Shown: piece after piece, positions 17,792-26,667 of the stretch
Position numbering within the stretch: the first letter of the stretch is position 1
How the letters are laid out: the number at the start of each line of letters is the position of its first letter
DNA from: Methylocystis sp.
GTDB lineage: Bacteria; Pseudomonadota; Alphaproteobacteria; Rhizobiales; Beijerinckiaceae
NCBI GenBank assembly: GCA_020252485.1
Contig: JADCCX010000089.1
Location: 1 to 47,875, forward strand
DNA length: 47,875 nucleotides
Direction: 5' to 3'
The notes under the pieces: model-generated
What the model was told of the DNA's origin: nothing
Seen by the model: the letters and a program-made list of their open reading frames with translations, nothing else
Databases searched by the model: none
Translations under genes and position numbers: made by a program

Positions 17792-20700
17792 GCGGCCGTC
17801 CTCACTGCGATGGCGTCGCCGTCCGGCGTGACCCGCTCGAGGATACGGGCGGTCTTGCCGGTGCCTGAGGCAATCGCGGCCGAGGCCGTCATCTGCTCGG
17901 CGCGCAGGTCGCTCAGCTCCTGGCGCAGGCCCTGAAGCTCATCGATGATGGCAAGCCCACTGTCATTGGCGGCGGTCGTGACGCCCGGCGTCTGGCCGGC
18001 CGCGAACTGATCCCACCAGCCGGGCTGGGAGACGGCAGCGGTTGTCGCCTCGCCGGCTCCGGCCATGGCCGCAATGATCGCCAGCGTCTCTTCGAGACTG
18101 CCGGCGGTCTGGCCCTGAATGCGCGCCAGTCCCTCGGCGCTGGTCGCCATATTGCCGGCGGCCGTGAGCAGAGCCTGCGACAGGCGCGGTAGGGATTGTG
18201 CGGCCTCCTGGTCGCCGGCCCGGGCTGCGGCAGTCGCCGCATTGAACTGTGCCAGGGCATCGCTGTAGCTGACCGAGCCGCCGCCCATAACGCCGCGGAT
18301 GCGTTTGACCTCGCTGATCAGACCGTCGGTGATCTGGGTCCAGGCAGTGCGCAGCTTCTCGGCTGCGGCTGCGGCCTCGCTGGCGGCCTTGGCCTCATCT
18401 TCGAGCGCCCAGATTTGCGTCTGCAGGGCGCGGTTGGACGCATCCAGCGCGGCCAGTTCCAGAGCCCGAAGCGCAGCGGTATCGCCGCGCAATTCCATCA
18501 GCCGGCGTTCAAGGCCAAGCCGCTCATCGGCAATGGCCGCGGCGCTGGCGGCGTCCTGGGCTGCCCCGATCAGGTCGGCAAAGGCCGGGGCCAGTTGCAG
18601 CAGCGCTGCATAGGCCGCGCGCCCGGCCTGTGTCGTCAGGTCCTGGGCTTCGACGAGGGCGCGGAAGCCTTCGATACTGCCGGGCATGGATAGGCCCAGC
18701 GCCTCGAGCGCTGCGCTCATCTGGGCGGTGCGGGCCGAGGCCTGTTCGGCGCTCGTATAGTAGAGGGAGAAATAGTCGTTGGTGGCCGAGATCATGTCCT
18801 GGGCCGTGCCGAAGAGATCGACCAGATCCAGCGAGGCCGCGACGCCTAGCGCGCTCGCCTGATGGCCCAGCAGCTTTAGCGCCTCGCTGACCGCCTCGAC
18901 GCTGGAGGCGACCCGCACCAGGGTCTCGAAATAGCCCTCTCCGACCTTCTGGAACTGCTCGAGCCCGCCAATGGCGTACTGCGCCATGCGGTCGGCGGCA
19001 GCCCCAAATACCGCGGCCAGCTTCTCCTGGATCTGCTCGGCGGTCAGGCCCTTGAGATCAATCTTGCCGATGTCGATGACGAAGCTCTTCAGCCGGTTCT
19101 GCACCTCGTCGAGCGAAAGGCCGAGCGGCCCGGCGGCGGCCGAGATGGCGTCATAGAAGCCCGAGAAGATCAGCGAGAACTGGCGCTCGAGCTCAGGGCT
19201 GGCGTTGGAGAACTGGGTGCTGGTCGAGCTCCCGACGCTGATCCCGAAGAACTTCTTGGTCTTCTTGATGTCGCTGAAATAGCTGGCGTCAAAGCCGCCG
19301 CCCAGCACATCGCCCAGCGACTGGGCCTTACCAAAGATGCCCTGGCCGGTGATCGAGGTCTTGGTCCCAAACAGTGAACCGATCAGCTTGCCAAGCAGGC
19401 CGGTGATCCCGCCAAGGAGGCCGCCGATCACGGGGATCTTGGCCAGCACATTGCCCACGCCCTGCATAGCCTTGGAGATGGAGCCCGCGATCGGATCAGA
19501 CTTGAACCCGGTGACGACACCGGCGGCGGAGCTTTCCGCGCCATTGGTGCGCACGATCAGATTGGTCAGCCCGCCGAGATTGGCCTCGATGTTACGCAGC
19601 GAGGCCAGCATGGCCGACGAGTAGCGCATGGTCAGGGTGTCGATTTCGCGCAGGCGCTCCAGCGCATTGGAGATGCTCTTGGACTGGGCGTCTGCATCGC
19701 CAAAGACGGTGCCGGTCCCTGTGTTGGTGGGTGCCGCGGCCTTACCGCCGCCGCCAAAGGCCCCGCCGATGGCGACGCCGAGCGAGGCGACCACGGCTGC
19801 GGTGGCCGCGCCCGCGGCGATATTGAGCGGGAAAGGCATGGAGCGAATGGCGTTGATCACCGCCTCGACCGCCTTGATGCCCGTGGCGATCAGGCTGTTG
19901 CCCTGTTCGATCCCGGCGCGGGCGGTGTCGGAGGCGGCCTGGGCGGTATCGCTACCGACCTTGGCGGCGGTCACCCCGCCGATCAGGCCGATGCGGACCG
20001 CGGCATTCTTGATGGCGATGGCCAGCTCAAAGGCGCGGAAGGCCTTCTCAGCCGCTTCCAGCGCCTTGTAGCCCTTCGATCCTTCCTTGAAGAACCCCTT
20101 CGCGGCGCTGGCGAGGTTGCCATAGTGGTTGATCTCCGAAGCCGTCATGGCGTTTCGGGCAGCGGCATATTGGAACGAGGTCTTGCCGTATTCTCGCTCG
20201 GCATCAGCGATGCGCTGGGCCGCAGCGGTCTGCTGGGCGGCATAGCGGGCGAACTCTGACGCCACCCCGCCAATCGCCGCGCCCACGGTTCCGAAAGCGT
20301 CGGACATGCCCTGCGCGGCCTGCTGGGTGAGGCTCGCCATCTCCTGCAGGGTTTCGAGATATTGCTGCTGCTGGGCCAGACCAAAGTCGTGCTCGATCAG
20401 GGCGGCGCGGGCGGCGTGATAGCGGTTCCAGGCCTCCACCCCGCGCTCCAGCACGATCTGCTCACGCTCGGCTTCAAGGGTCGCCAGCGCCTGGGCCTTC
20501 GCCGACTGGCCGAGCAGCGAGATCTGGAGTTCGAGGGGCGTGACGGTATTGCGCACGAACTCGGCGGCGTTCTGGGCGCGGGTCGCGTCCTCCCAGGCTT
20601 GCCCCGCCTGAATGATCGCAATCCGGCTCTCATCGGTCGGCGCGCGCAGGGCCGCCATGGCGACCTCCAGACGTTTGATCTCGATGGCGGTGCGACCGAT

Positions 20701-21915
20701 CTTGGCGGTCTCCATGACGAGGGCCGCCGCATAGTCACGGGCTGCCTGCAGGGCGCGCTCGGCCTCGTCGGATGCGCTGTCACGCCCCCGGCTGCCGGCG
20801 CGATCTGGCCGGTCGCCGCGGATCTCGCTGGCGCGGGCGGCGATGCGCGTGCGGGCGGCGTCCAGGGCGTTCTGGCGCCAGCGTTCGGAGAAGGCGTCCA
20901 GCATGCCCTCGGCATCGGCAAAGGCCGAGGTGAACTCGCCCCGGACCGCATCGGCCATCCGGCCTGTGCTGCCGGCAAATCGGTTCTCAAGGCGCGGCAG
21001 CACCACCTGGTCCATCTGGGCCAGCAGCGGCAGGCCCACGACCTCAAGGACGGCATTGGTTCCTGCGACCAGGGCGTTGATGGAGGCGATAGCGCGGTTG
21101 GCCATGGTCTCGACCGCCGCAATCAGCAGATTGGCAGCCCCGATCGCCGCTTCGCCGATCACGCCCGGCAGAGCATTCCAGACCACGCGGATGGCGTTAA
21201 AGCCGCCGACGAAGGCCGCGTAGATGACCGCAAGCGCGATCTTTCCGACCTCCATCACCTTGCCGAAGGCGGCGACCGTCCACTCCTTGATCGACGTGAA
21301 CACCGGGCCGAGGTTCAGGCCATCGCTGATGGTCTTCCACAGGCCCTTGAACACATCGCCCACGGTGATGCCGACCGGGCCCAGTTCTCTCATCTCCCTG
21401 GCGGTCAGGCCAAGGCTGGCGGCATAGCGGTCAAGCTCGCCTGACTGCCGCACGCTCGACTGGAACATCTTGAAGGCGCCGAATGCCAAAGCGGCGGCAG
21501 CGGCGGCAGCCAGCAGATAGGGGTTGGTCAGGACCACCATGGCTGCACTGGCAGCAAGGCCCACCAGAGCACGCGCCATGCCGCCGATGCCAAGGCCGGC
21601 CTGCATAGCAATCTGGCCGATCTGCGAGCCCTGCTGCATGAAGACGGTCATCGGCTTCTGGCCCGAGAACAGCCCGACCACCATGTCGTTGAGCTGGTAG
21701 ACGAGGTTCTGGACCTGATGGCCGGCGAGCCGGGCCGAGCCGCCCATGCGGGTCAGCCCGCCTGTGCCGACACCGTTGAGGGCGCGGTCGGCGCGGCCGG
21801 CCGAGGCCTCGATATCGCCCATGGCCCCGCCAACAGCGCGGCGCATGTCGCCCATCTCCTTCTGGAGCCGGGCAATGTTGGTGATCATCTCGATCTCAAG
21901 TGTGCCCGCTTTCAT
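17788..21915 (-). CDS. Tape measure protein
   Basis: 1375 residues, by far the longest phage gene, directly downstream of the G/GT pair. The start (MKAGTLEIEMITNIARLQKE) and the early Arg/Ala-rich helical segment are typical. Residues about 100-150 form a hydrophobic stretch (ALVGLAASAAMVVLT, AAAAAAALAFGAF), a second Ala/Gly-rich hydrophobic zone lies near 680-730, and long helical repeats fill the rest. It sets tail length and is ejected with the DNA. At roughly 1.5 angstrom per residue the tail should be about 200 nm (family rule of thumb). Confidence 0.93.
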   Translation of the reverse strand: MKAGTLEIEMITNIARLQKEMGDMRRAVGGAMGDIEASAGRADRALNGVGTGGLTRMGGSARLAGHQVQNLVYQLNDMVVGLFSGQKPMTVFMQQGSQIGQIAMQAGLGIGGMARALVGLAASAAMVVLTNPYLLAAAAAAALAFGAFKMFQSSVRQSGELDRYAASLGLTAREMRELGPVGITVGDVFKGLWKTISDGLNLGPVFTSIKEWTVAAFGKVMEVGKIALAVIYAAFVGGFNAIRVVWNALPGVIGEAAIGAANLLIAAVETMANRAIASINALVAGTNAVLEVVGLPLLAQMDQVVLPRLENRFAGSTGRMADAVRGEFTSAFADAEGMLDAFSERWRQNALDAARTRIAARASEIRGDRPDRAGSRGRDSASDEAERALQAARDYAAALVMETAKIGRTAIEIKRLEVAMAALRAPTDESRIAIIQAGQAWEDATRAQNAAEFVRNTVTPLELQISLLGQSAKAQALATLEAEREQIVLERGVEAWNRYHAARAALIEHDFGLAQQQQYLETLQEMASLTQQAAQGMSDAFGTVGAAIGGVASEFARYAAQQTAAAQRIADAEREYGKTSFQYAAARNAMTASEINHYGNLASAAKGFFKEGSKGYKALEAAEKAFRAFELAIAIKNAAVRIGLIGGVTAAKVGSDTAQAASDTARAGIEQGNSLIATGIKAVEAVINAIRSMPFPLNIAAGAATAAVVASLGVAIGGAFGGGGKAAAPTNTGTGTVFGDADAQSKSISNALERLREIDTLTMRYSSAMLASLRNIEANLGGLTNLIVRTNGAESSAAGVVTGFKSDPIAGSISKAMQGVGNVLAKIPVIGGLLGGITGLLGKLIGSLFGTKTSITGQGIFGKAQSLGDVLGGGFDASYFSDIKKTKKFFGISVGSSTSTQFSNASPELERQFSLIFSGFYDAISAAAGPLGLSLDEVQNRLKSFVIDIGKIDLKGLTAEQIQEKLAAVFGAAADRMAQYAIGGLEQFQKVGEGYFETLVRVASSVEAVSEALKLLGHQASALGVAASLDLVDLFGTAQDMISATNDYFSLYYTSAEQASARTAQMSAALEALGLSMPGSIEGFRALVEAQDLTTQAGRAAYAALLQLAPAFADLIGAAQDAASAAAIADERLGLERRLMELRGDTAALRALELAALDASNRALQTQIWALEDEAKAASEAAAAAEKLRTAWTQITDGLISEVKRIRGVMGGGSVSYSDALAQFNAATAAARAGDQEAAQSLPRLSQALLTAAGNMATSAEGLARIQGQTAGSLEETLAIIAAMAGAGEATTAAVSQPGWWDQFAAGQTPGVTTAANDSGLAIIDELQGLRQELSDLRAEQMTASAAIASGTGKTARILERVTPDGDAIAVRTAA

Positions 21916-21929
21916 GGTCTGGGCTCCCT

Positions 21930-22406
21930 TCAGGTCGATGTGGACATGGCAATGGCGCGGAAGGTCTGAGTGACCTTTCGGGACAGGGCCTCACGATCAA
22001 AGTCCGTGGGCCGACTGTTCCAGGGCGCGGGACAATCCGCCTCCCGGGCTCTGTGGCTCTCAGCGACAAACTCCAGCGACAGGCGCCGCAGCAGGCGCGT
22101 GACCCACGGGTCGAGCGCGATGCCGAGGCATTGTTGCCAGTGGTCGATCTCGCGCCAGGACACCGGAACCGGCCCCATGGCGCCGGCCTCGGTGGGGCCG
22201 ACCTCCATCAGATAGTCGACCACCCATGGGCAGGAGACGGGCGGCATGTCTGGCTCCAGCCCGTCGGCGGCAAGCCGCTGGAGACGGGACCGAGGCGCAG
22301 GGTTCGGTTCTGATTTGAGGTGTTTGTGCGCCTTAGCTGTCGGCGCTGCGCCCAGCCAGGCAAGCTGGCGGACGTATAGGATCAGCTCGCGGCCGAGCTC
22401 TTCGTA
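21930..22406 (-). CDS. T extension of the tail assembly chaperone (made by -1 frameshift)
   Basis: This frame is open from the slippery site at 22412-22406 to the stop at 21930. Its only good ATG is at 22247, which has no evident ribosome binding site, so the normal product is probably a fusion with the upstream G protein. From the shift point it reads YEELGRELILYVRQLAWLG, then a basic linker, then PWVVDYLMEVGPTEAGAMG and WREIDHWQQCLGIALDPW. This is the pattern of gpT-type assembly chaperone tails in alphaproteobacterial siphophages. The fusion binds the tape measure during tail assembly. Confidence 0.8.
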   Translation of the reverse strand, partial: YEELGRELILYVRQLAWLGAAPTAKAHKHLKSEPNPAPRSRLQRLAADGLEPDMPPVSCPWVVDYLMEVGPTEAGAMGPVPVSWREIDHWQQCLGIALDPWVTRLLRRLSLEFVAESHRAREADCPAPWNSRPTDFDREALSRKVTQTFRAIAMSTST

Positions 22407-22798
22407 AAATTTGCCCAGTCGCCGATATGGGCCCCGACCTGGGCGGCGATGAAGCCGATGGTCGGGTCCTCATATGCCTTGCGGAAATAGGCCGCGCCCT
22501 CCAGCCCCTTGGCGGGCGGATAGGCAAAGCCGTTGAAGCTGACCGTGCAGGCGGCAAGGAACTCGGCCTGTTCCAGAGCCTTTTCCTCGGCCGACTGGTC
22601 CATGCGCCCGCGCTTCTTCAGCTTGTCCATGATCAGGTTCTGCTGACGGGCCTGGGCGCGCTGATAGACCTTGGTGCCCGGGCCATAGACGGTGATCGAG
22701 AGGCGAGCGCCCTTGTCGTCATAGAGGGGCTCGTCGTCGCCGCCGACCAGTTCAACCGTGGAGGTCTCATTGGCGGAGAGTTTGGTGATGTCGAACAT
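22382..22798 (-). CDS. Tail assembly chaperone, G-type
   Basis: 138 residues, starting MFDITKLSANETSTVELVGG. It contains GPGTKVYQRAQARQQ, helical RMDQSAEEKALEQAEF, CTVSFNGFAYPPAKG and a C-terminal DPTIGFIAAQVGAHIGDW. This is the usual sequence pattern of the phage tail assembly chaperone between the major tail protein and the tape measure. The last codons carry the slippery site that gives the longer G-T product. Confidence 0.85.
   Translation of the reverse strand: MFDITKLSANETSTVELVGGDDEPLYDDKGARLSITVYGPGTKVYQRAQARQQNLIMDKLKKRGRMDQSAEEKALEQAEFLAACTVSFNGFAYPPAKGLEGAAYFRKAYEDPTIGFIAAQVGAHIGDWANFTKSSAAS
22406..22412 (-). promoter_or_regulatory. -1 programmed frameshift site (A AAT TTT)
   Basis: Near the end of the G frame the minus strand reads GCA AAT TTT ACG, a perfect X XXY YYZ heptamer (AAATTTT) in the right register. 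After a -1 slip, translation continues as TAC GAA GAG and stays open for about 158 codons into the T frame. Without the slip, the G frame stops 24 bases later. This is the lambda G/GT arrangement seen in most long-tailed phages. I did not fold the downstream RNA. Confidence 0.85.
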
Positions 22799-22838
22799 CT
22801 GGTGTCCTTCGAATGGGAGGGATGCGGGGAAAGACGCA

Positions 22839-22869
22839 GCTGATCACCGCAAATCCTGCGGTGATCAGC
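22839..22869. terminator. Perfect 13-bp hairpin between major tail protein and G gene
   Basis: GCTGATCACCGCA and TGCGGTGATCAGC flank a 5-base loop (AATCC), 6 bases after the major tail protein stop. On the minus strand it is followed only by a weak TCTTT, so it is either a leaky terminator or an mRNA-stabilising end. Either would favour high expression of the major tail protein over the assembly chaperone downstream. Confidence 0.6.
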
Positions 22870-22874
22870 GCTCA

Positions 22875-23336
22875 TCAGGGGGCGAGGACCTCGACCACGC
22901 CGACACCGGCGGAGTTGGTGGTCAGTTCCAGGGTGACGCTGGCAGTCGTGATCTGATCGACCGAGCCGATGTTGACCTTGAAGCTCATCACCTGGGCCTG
23001 GAAATAGTACTTGTCGCCGTTCTGGGTGGTGACGAGGAAGCTGTAGTCAGCGTCCGCCAGCGATGCGGCCTTGAGCAGGATCTGGCCGGCATCGTCGGTA
23101 TCGAGGCCCAGACCGATGGTCATGGTACCCTGGTTGAAGCTGCCCTTCTTCTTGACCACGCCGCGGCTGCCGACGGGATTGAAAGTCACCAGGGCATATT
23201 CCCGGCCAAACTCGCCCAGATCAGTGACCTCGCCAATGAGCGTCATGGTCAGGGCGTTGTAGCCGGTGGTGTCAAAGGTAGCGGGCGTAGCGGCCGACAC
23301 TTTCAGCGTCGTGCCCGCGGAGGTGCGAACCGTCAT
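22875..23336 (-). CDS. Major tail protein (tail tube)
   Basis: 153 residues. Features such as MTVRTSAGTTLKVSAATP, a short TLIGEVTDLGEFGREY, a basic KKKGSFNQG and TMTIGLGLDTDD are typical of the tail tube protein of this phage group. The expected beta-sandwich strands continue to the end (SVTLELTTNSAG). It lies between the tail completion protein and the G/GT pair, which fixes its role. It polymerises around the tape measure. Confidence 0.88.
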   Translation of the reverse strand: MTVRTSAGTTLKVSAATPATFDTTGYNALTMTLIGEVTDLGEFGREYALVTFNPVGSRGVVKKKGSFNQGTMTIGLGLDTDDAGQILLKAASLADADYSFLVTTQNGDKYYFQAQVMSFKVNIGSVDQITTASVTLELTTNSAGVGVVEVLAP

Positions 23337-23365
23337 GTGGATATCCTTCTAGGGTCGGGGGTTGT

Positions 23366-23770
23366 TCAGACGGTCTCGAGGAACGAGACGCGCAGGTCCT
23401 GGGTCTGGATGAAGATGCCGGTCTCAGGATCGGTGAAGTCAGGGCCGGCGGCGTCGGTGTGGACGACCACGTTCTCGATACCTGGGACCGTGGGCATCTG
23501 GTCGGCTGTGGCGGCGCGAGCTGCCCTCATCAGCGCCTTGGTGGCAGGATAGGTGGCGGCCAGAACGCTGACCTGGACCCGTTCGGTCACCTGCCGGCGG
23601 CTGCCGGGTTTGAGGATGTTGCGGTCGATGCCGCTGATGCTCATCAGGGCGATGGCGGGAAGGTTAGAGCCTTGCGGCAGGTTGCCGGCGGTGATGCGGC
23701 TCTCGGGCACAAGGGCGGTGAGCGCGGCGTTCCCGGTCAGCAGAGAGCGGACCGCCACGACCCCGTTCAT
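23366..23770 (-). CDS. Tail completion protein (DUF3168 family)
   Basis: 134 residues: MNGVVAVRSLLTGNAALTAL, PESRITAGNLPQGSNLPAI, then VQVSVLAATYPATKAL and a terminal FTDPETGIFIQTQDLRVSF. This is the DUF3168 pattern; members resemble lambda gpU and cap the head-proximal tail end. The start overlaps the HK97 gp10-like stop by 4 bases. Confidence 0.85.
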   Translation of the reverse strand: MNGVVAVRSLLTGNAALTALVPESRITAGNLPQGSNLPAIALMSISGIDRNILKPGSRRQVTERVQVSVLAATYPATKALMRAARAATADQMPTVPGIENVVVHTDAAGPDFTDPETGIFIQTQDLRVSFLETV

Positions 23771-24333
23771 TCCTCGGTGTCCACGCTAAGCGTCGGTGCG
23801 CGTAGGTCGCCGATCTGGAAGCGCTGGGCGATATAGGCGCCCATGGCCGCGACCGCTTCTTGCGCCTTCTGATCCAGCGCCGGACGCAGGAAGGGTTTGG
23901 GGGCATGGCCCGGGTGATGGACCATGGGCCCGACGAAATTACCGCCGATCACCAGGCTGCCGCGCGCCACCATCTTGTTGATCGTGCCCATGCTCAATCG
24001 CCGCGGACCGCGCCGGGTGTTACGGATGGGTCTGGCTTCTTCGGCTACTTTGATAAGGTGGGGCGAGACGCCGTATTCGATGAAGGGGCCCAGATACGAG
24101 CCCGGCCCGCGCAGTTTGACGTAGGAACTCAGGCGCGCGCCCTCGGTCCGCGTGCCAATGCCGATGGCGCGGCGAAGCTGGCCGGTTTCCACAGGCACAT
24201 TGGCCCGGGCCTGCTGCTGAATGACCTTGGCCCCGGCGCGAAGACCGCCGCGAATGATGTTGCGCTCAAGGTTCTTGGGCAGCTGGTCCAGCAGGGCGAG
24301 CAGCTCAGGACCGCCTGACAGTCTGATGGTCAT
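23767..24333 (-). CDS. HK97 gp10-like head-tail/tail completion protein
   Basis: 188 residues. GLRAGAKVIQQQARANVPVE, then TGQLRRAIG, and GPGSYLGPFIEYG followed by HPGHAPKPFLRPALD are the hallmark segments of the HK97 gp10 family. The central insert (about 98-135, arginine-rich NTRRGPRRL) makes it a little longer than average. It lies between the head closure and tail completion genes, coupled by 4-base overlaps on both sides. Confidence 0.88.
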   Translation of the reverse strand: MTIRLSGGPELLALLDQLPKNLERNIIRGGLRAGAKVIQQQARANVPVETGQLRRAIGIGTRTEGARLSSYVKLRGPGSYLGPFIEYGVSPHLIKVAEEARPIRNTRRGPRRLSMGTINKMVARGSLVIGGNFVGPMVHHPGHAPKPFLRPALDQKAQEAVAAMGAYIAQRFQIGDLRAPTLSVDTEE

Positions 24334-24677
24334 GGCGCGTCTCCTTCGGTGGAGTGGTCTTCCACGATCAGTTCCATCGCCTCGCGCCGGCCAAGCATCG
24401 CTGGCCCCGAGATGATCTGCATGATCCGACCACCGATGATCAGCCGCATGTCAGCGGCCAGGCCCGGGAGGTAGCGGACCCGAACCCGGGCCGGCCGGTT
24501 GGCGATGGTGATCGTCTCGGCCAGCCGTTCGGCACGGCTTGGCAGCACATCGCGCACCTCGCCCCAGACATTGGCGAACAGAGACCAGGAGGCTTCTTGA
24601 GTGCCATAGGCCGGATCGAGGGTGACGGTCTTGCGCTCGATCCGCACGCGGGTGTCGAGCTTTGAGGCTAGATCCAT
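24330..24677 (-). CDS. Phage head closure (head-tail adaptor) protein
   Basis: 115 residues from the ATG at 24677 (MDLASKLDTRVRIERKT), which lies inside the end of the connector gene; a longer frame upstream is not needed. TRVRIERKTVTLDPAYG, ANVWGEVRDVLPSRAERL, RYLPGLAADMRLIIGG and a terminal MELIVEDHS match the SPP1 gp16-like head closure family. Confidence 0.85.
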   Translation of the reverse strand: MDLASKLDTRVRIERKTVTLDPAYGTQEASWSLFANVWGEVRDVLPSRAERLAETITIANRPARVRVRYLPGLAADMRLIIGGRIMQIISGPAMLGRREAMELIVEDHSTEGDAP

Positions 24678-25204
24678 CGGGCGGCCAGCTGGCTTGCCAG
24701 GGTGTTGAACGCCAGACATGCGCCGCCCTCCCGGTTCTGGAACTCGGAGGCGGCCTTCACGAGGATGGCGGCCCGGGCGATCAGGAAGTCCGGGTCGGTC
24801 TCGGCAAAACCCGCCGCCAGCGTGATGGTGATCAGCCCGTCATTGCCAAGCGTCGGCCAGACCTTGCCCGTCGCCGGGCGGATACGGGTCAGGCCGTGCC
24901 GGCGGCGCACGACATAGTCGCTGGCCGCCAGGGTCACGACCGCTCCCGACAGACCCACATACTGGATCTGGGTGACCGCACAGGGCCTGACCGGCACCGC
25001 GATCTCGTCCTCCCAGTCCTCAAGCTCGAGGCTCAAGGTCTGGGGGCAGAGGCGAAGGCCGGTCAGCAGCTCCAGTTCAGCCTGGGCCGCATCGAGCTTG
25101 GCAGCCAGCAGCAGGTCCTCGTCGTCGCCGTCGAGGCGCAGCTGCTGGCGGGCTTCCTCCAGGCTCACCGCGCGGCAGGCCGGAGCGGTGAGCGTGGTGA
25201 TCAT
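24668..25204 (-). CDS. Head-tail connector (gp6-like)
   Basis: 178 residues. VSLEEARQQLRLDGDDEDLL, then LLAAKLDAAQAELELLTG and the C-terminal helical FLIARAAILVKAASEFQNRE are the conserved blocks of the HK97 gp6-like adaptor family. It forms the ring beneath the portal. Its stop lies inside the head closure gene and its start overlaps the small 64-aa gene upstream. Confidence 0.87.
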   Translation of the reverse strand: MITTLTAPACRAVSLEEARQQLRLDGDDEDLLLAAKLDAAQAELELLTGLRLCPQTLSLELEDWEDEIAVPVRPCAVTQIQYVGLSGAVVTLAASDYVVRRRHGLTRIRPATGKVWPTLGNDGLITITLAAGFAETDPDFLIARAAILVKAASEFQNREGGACLAFNTLASQLAARWI

Positions 25205-25395
25205 TTGGCGCGGGCCTTGGGGGTCGGCGCGGGCTCGGGATCACCTTCAACAGACCCACCCTCCACAGGCACGGCCAGGCCGCGTTCGTGCAGGATGGCG
25301 CCGTCGCCTTCGTTGATCTCGAAGGTCTGGCCGGGCTGGATATTGTCCGGCCCGACCGCACTCACATGAAGCGTATCAATCGCCTTCATCAGCAT
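25201..25395 (-). CDS. Small phage head-region protein, unknown (64 aa)
   Basis: MLMKAIDTLHVSAVGPDNIQ, then a beta segment (FEINEGDGAILHERGLAV) and a Pro/Glu-rich tail. GGAGAG precedes the start. Small proteins with this layout often sit between capsid and connector in HK97-like phages, possibly as decoration or linker proteins. I recognise no named family. Confidence 0.7.
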   Translation of the reverse strand: MLMKAIDTLHVSAVGPDNIQPGQTFEINEGDGAILHERGLAVPVEGGSVEGDPEPAPTPKARAK

Positions 25396-25414
25396 GGTGC
25401 TCTCCTTGCAGGAT

Positions 25415-26644
25415 TTAAGGAGCGGTCGCCGCAGTGGCGGCAGCAGCGAAGGCGCCCTTCACGAAGGCCTCGGGGCGATAGACCGCGAGCGCCAGTCGCT
25501 CTTCGGCAAGGATCGTCACGAGGTTCTTGCGGAAGTTCTGGTCGTCCTCGGTGGAGACCTCGACGCGGGCATCCCAGCGATCAAAGATCTGGGCCCCGAG
25601 CCGGAAGGCTCCGGCCAGGAAGTTGCCCTGCGAGATGGCCTGGGTGGCGACGATCGGCAGGCTCCACAGGGTGGGCGCAAGCGCGCCCTGCGGATTGCCG
25701 ATCAGATAGGCCCCGGTCGTTTCCTTCAGGAGCTCGATGCTGGCCCAGTCGGACGGATGCAGGACCGCACCCGTGGTCGGAAGTTCCGCCAGAGCCGATT
25801 TGAGGACCGCCAGGCGCAGGACATCGATGCGGGTTACCGGCGCTGGGATGGTGATGGGCGCGGTGAAGGCTGTGGCCTGGGTGTAGATGCCGTTGAGGTC
25901 CGTGCCGGTGCCGCCGCCGTTGAGCAGCTGGTTTTCTTCGACCAGGGCCAGGCCGTAGCGCAGGCGACCGTCGATATAGGACTGCAGCATCGGCGCATCA
26001 TCGAGGATCTGGCGGGTGGCCAGGACCCAGTGGGCGATGGTGGTGACGCTGGAGGTGGCGATGTCGAACATGATGTCCGACTGCGGCTTCAGCGCGCCGG
26101 TCGTTTCCGAAACGGTCGCGGCGGCATTGGTGAACCCGGTCTCCTTCACGTACTGCACCGAGGTGCTGGAGGTCCGGCCTGGGGTGAGCAGGTCGCGCAC
26201 CGTCAGGCGGCGTTGGCCGGGAGCCAGGATGCCCGGCAGCCGGTCCGGCACGATCAGATCGCCGGCAGAGCCCATCGCGTCCGTGGTCAGGGAGGTGATG
26301 ATCGCCTTGACCTCGACACTGGCCCGGCCGCGCGAAGCCCGAGAGGCCAGGAAGGCCTTCATCTCGTCGGCGGCCAGAACCTGCTCGCCGATCGAGCGGG
26401 GCCGGGTCTCATCGTCCGCGCCCTTGCGCGCGATCTTCTGCTCCAGCTCGTCGAGCCGGGCCTTGGCCTCGTTCATGCCAACAAGGGCCTCATCGGCCAG
26501 TTGCTTGGTGGCGGCCGAGAGGTCCTCGCCCTTCTGGGCCTTGCCCAGCGCTTCTTCAGCGAGGGCTTTGACCTGGTCGTGCTTGGCGTCGAACGCAGCC
26601 TTCACTTCGCCGGCAAGCTGCTCGGCGGTCTTGGTATCAGTCAT
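25415..26644 (-). CDS. HK97-type major capsid protein
   Basis: 409 residues. Residues 1-105 are charged and helical (a delta/scaffold domain, GEVKAAFDAKHDQVKAL, ARLDELEQKIARKG). From about 105 the HK97 fold follows: GSAGDLIVPDRLPGI, then VTTIAHWVLATRQILDD, LRYGLALVEENQLLNG and a C-terminal NFRKNLVTILAEERLAL. The delta domain is expected to be removed by the protease encoded upstream. The order protease-capsid-connector is standard. Confidence 0.95.
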   Translation of the reverse strand: MTDTKTAEQLAGEVKAAFDAKHDQVKALAEEALGKAQKGEDLSAATKQLADEALVGMNEAKARLDELEQKIARKGADDETRPRSIGEQVLAADEMKAFLASRASRGRASVEVKAIITSLTTDAMGSAGDLIVPDRLPGILAPGQRRLTVRDLLTPGRTSSTSVQYVKETGFTNAAATVSETTGALKPQSDIMFDIATSSVTTIAHWVLATRQILDDAPMLQSYIDGRLRYGLALVEENQLLNGGGTGTDLNGIYTQATAFTAPITIPAPVTRIDVLRLAVLKSALAELPTTGAVLHPSDWASIELLKETTGAYLIGNPQGALAPTLWSLPIVATQAISQGNFLAGAFRLGAQIFDRWDARVEVSTEDDQNFRKNLVTILAEERLALAVYRPEAFVKGAFAAAATAATAP

Positions 26645-26667
26645 GGATGTCTCCGGATGTTGGGGGG

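Noticed and set aside
16751-17935. 394-codon plus-strand frame opposite the tail-tip gene
   Set aside because: Gly/Ala/Arg-rich product without domain, opposite a coupled late gene.
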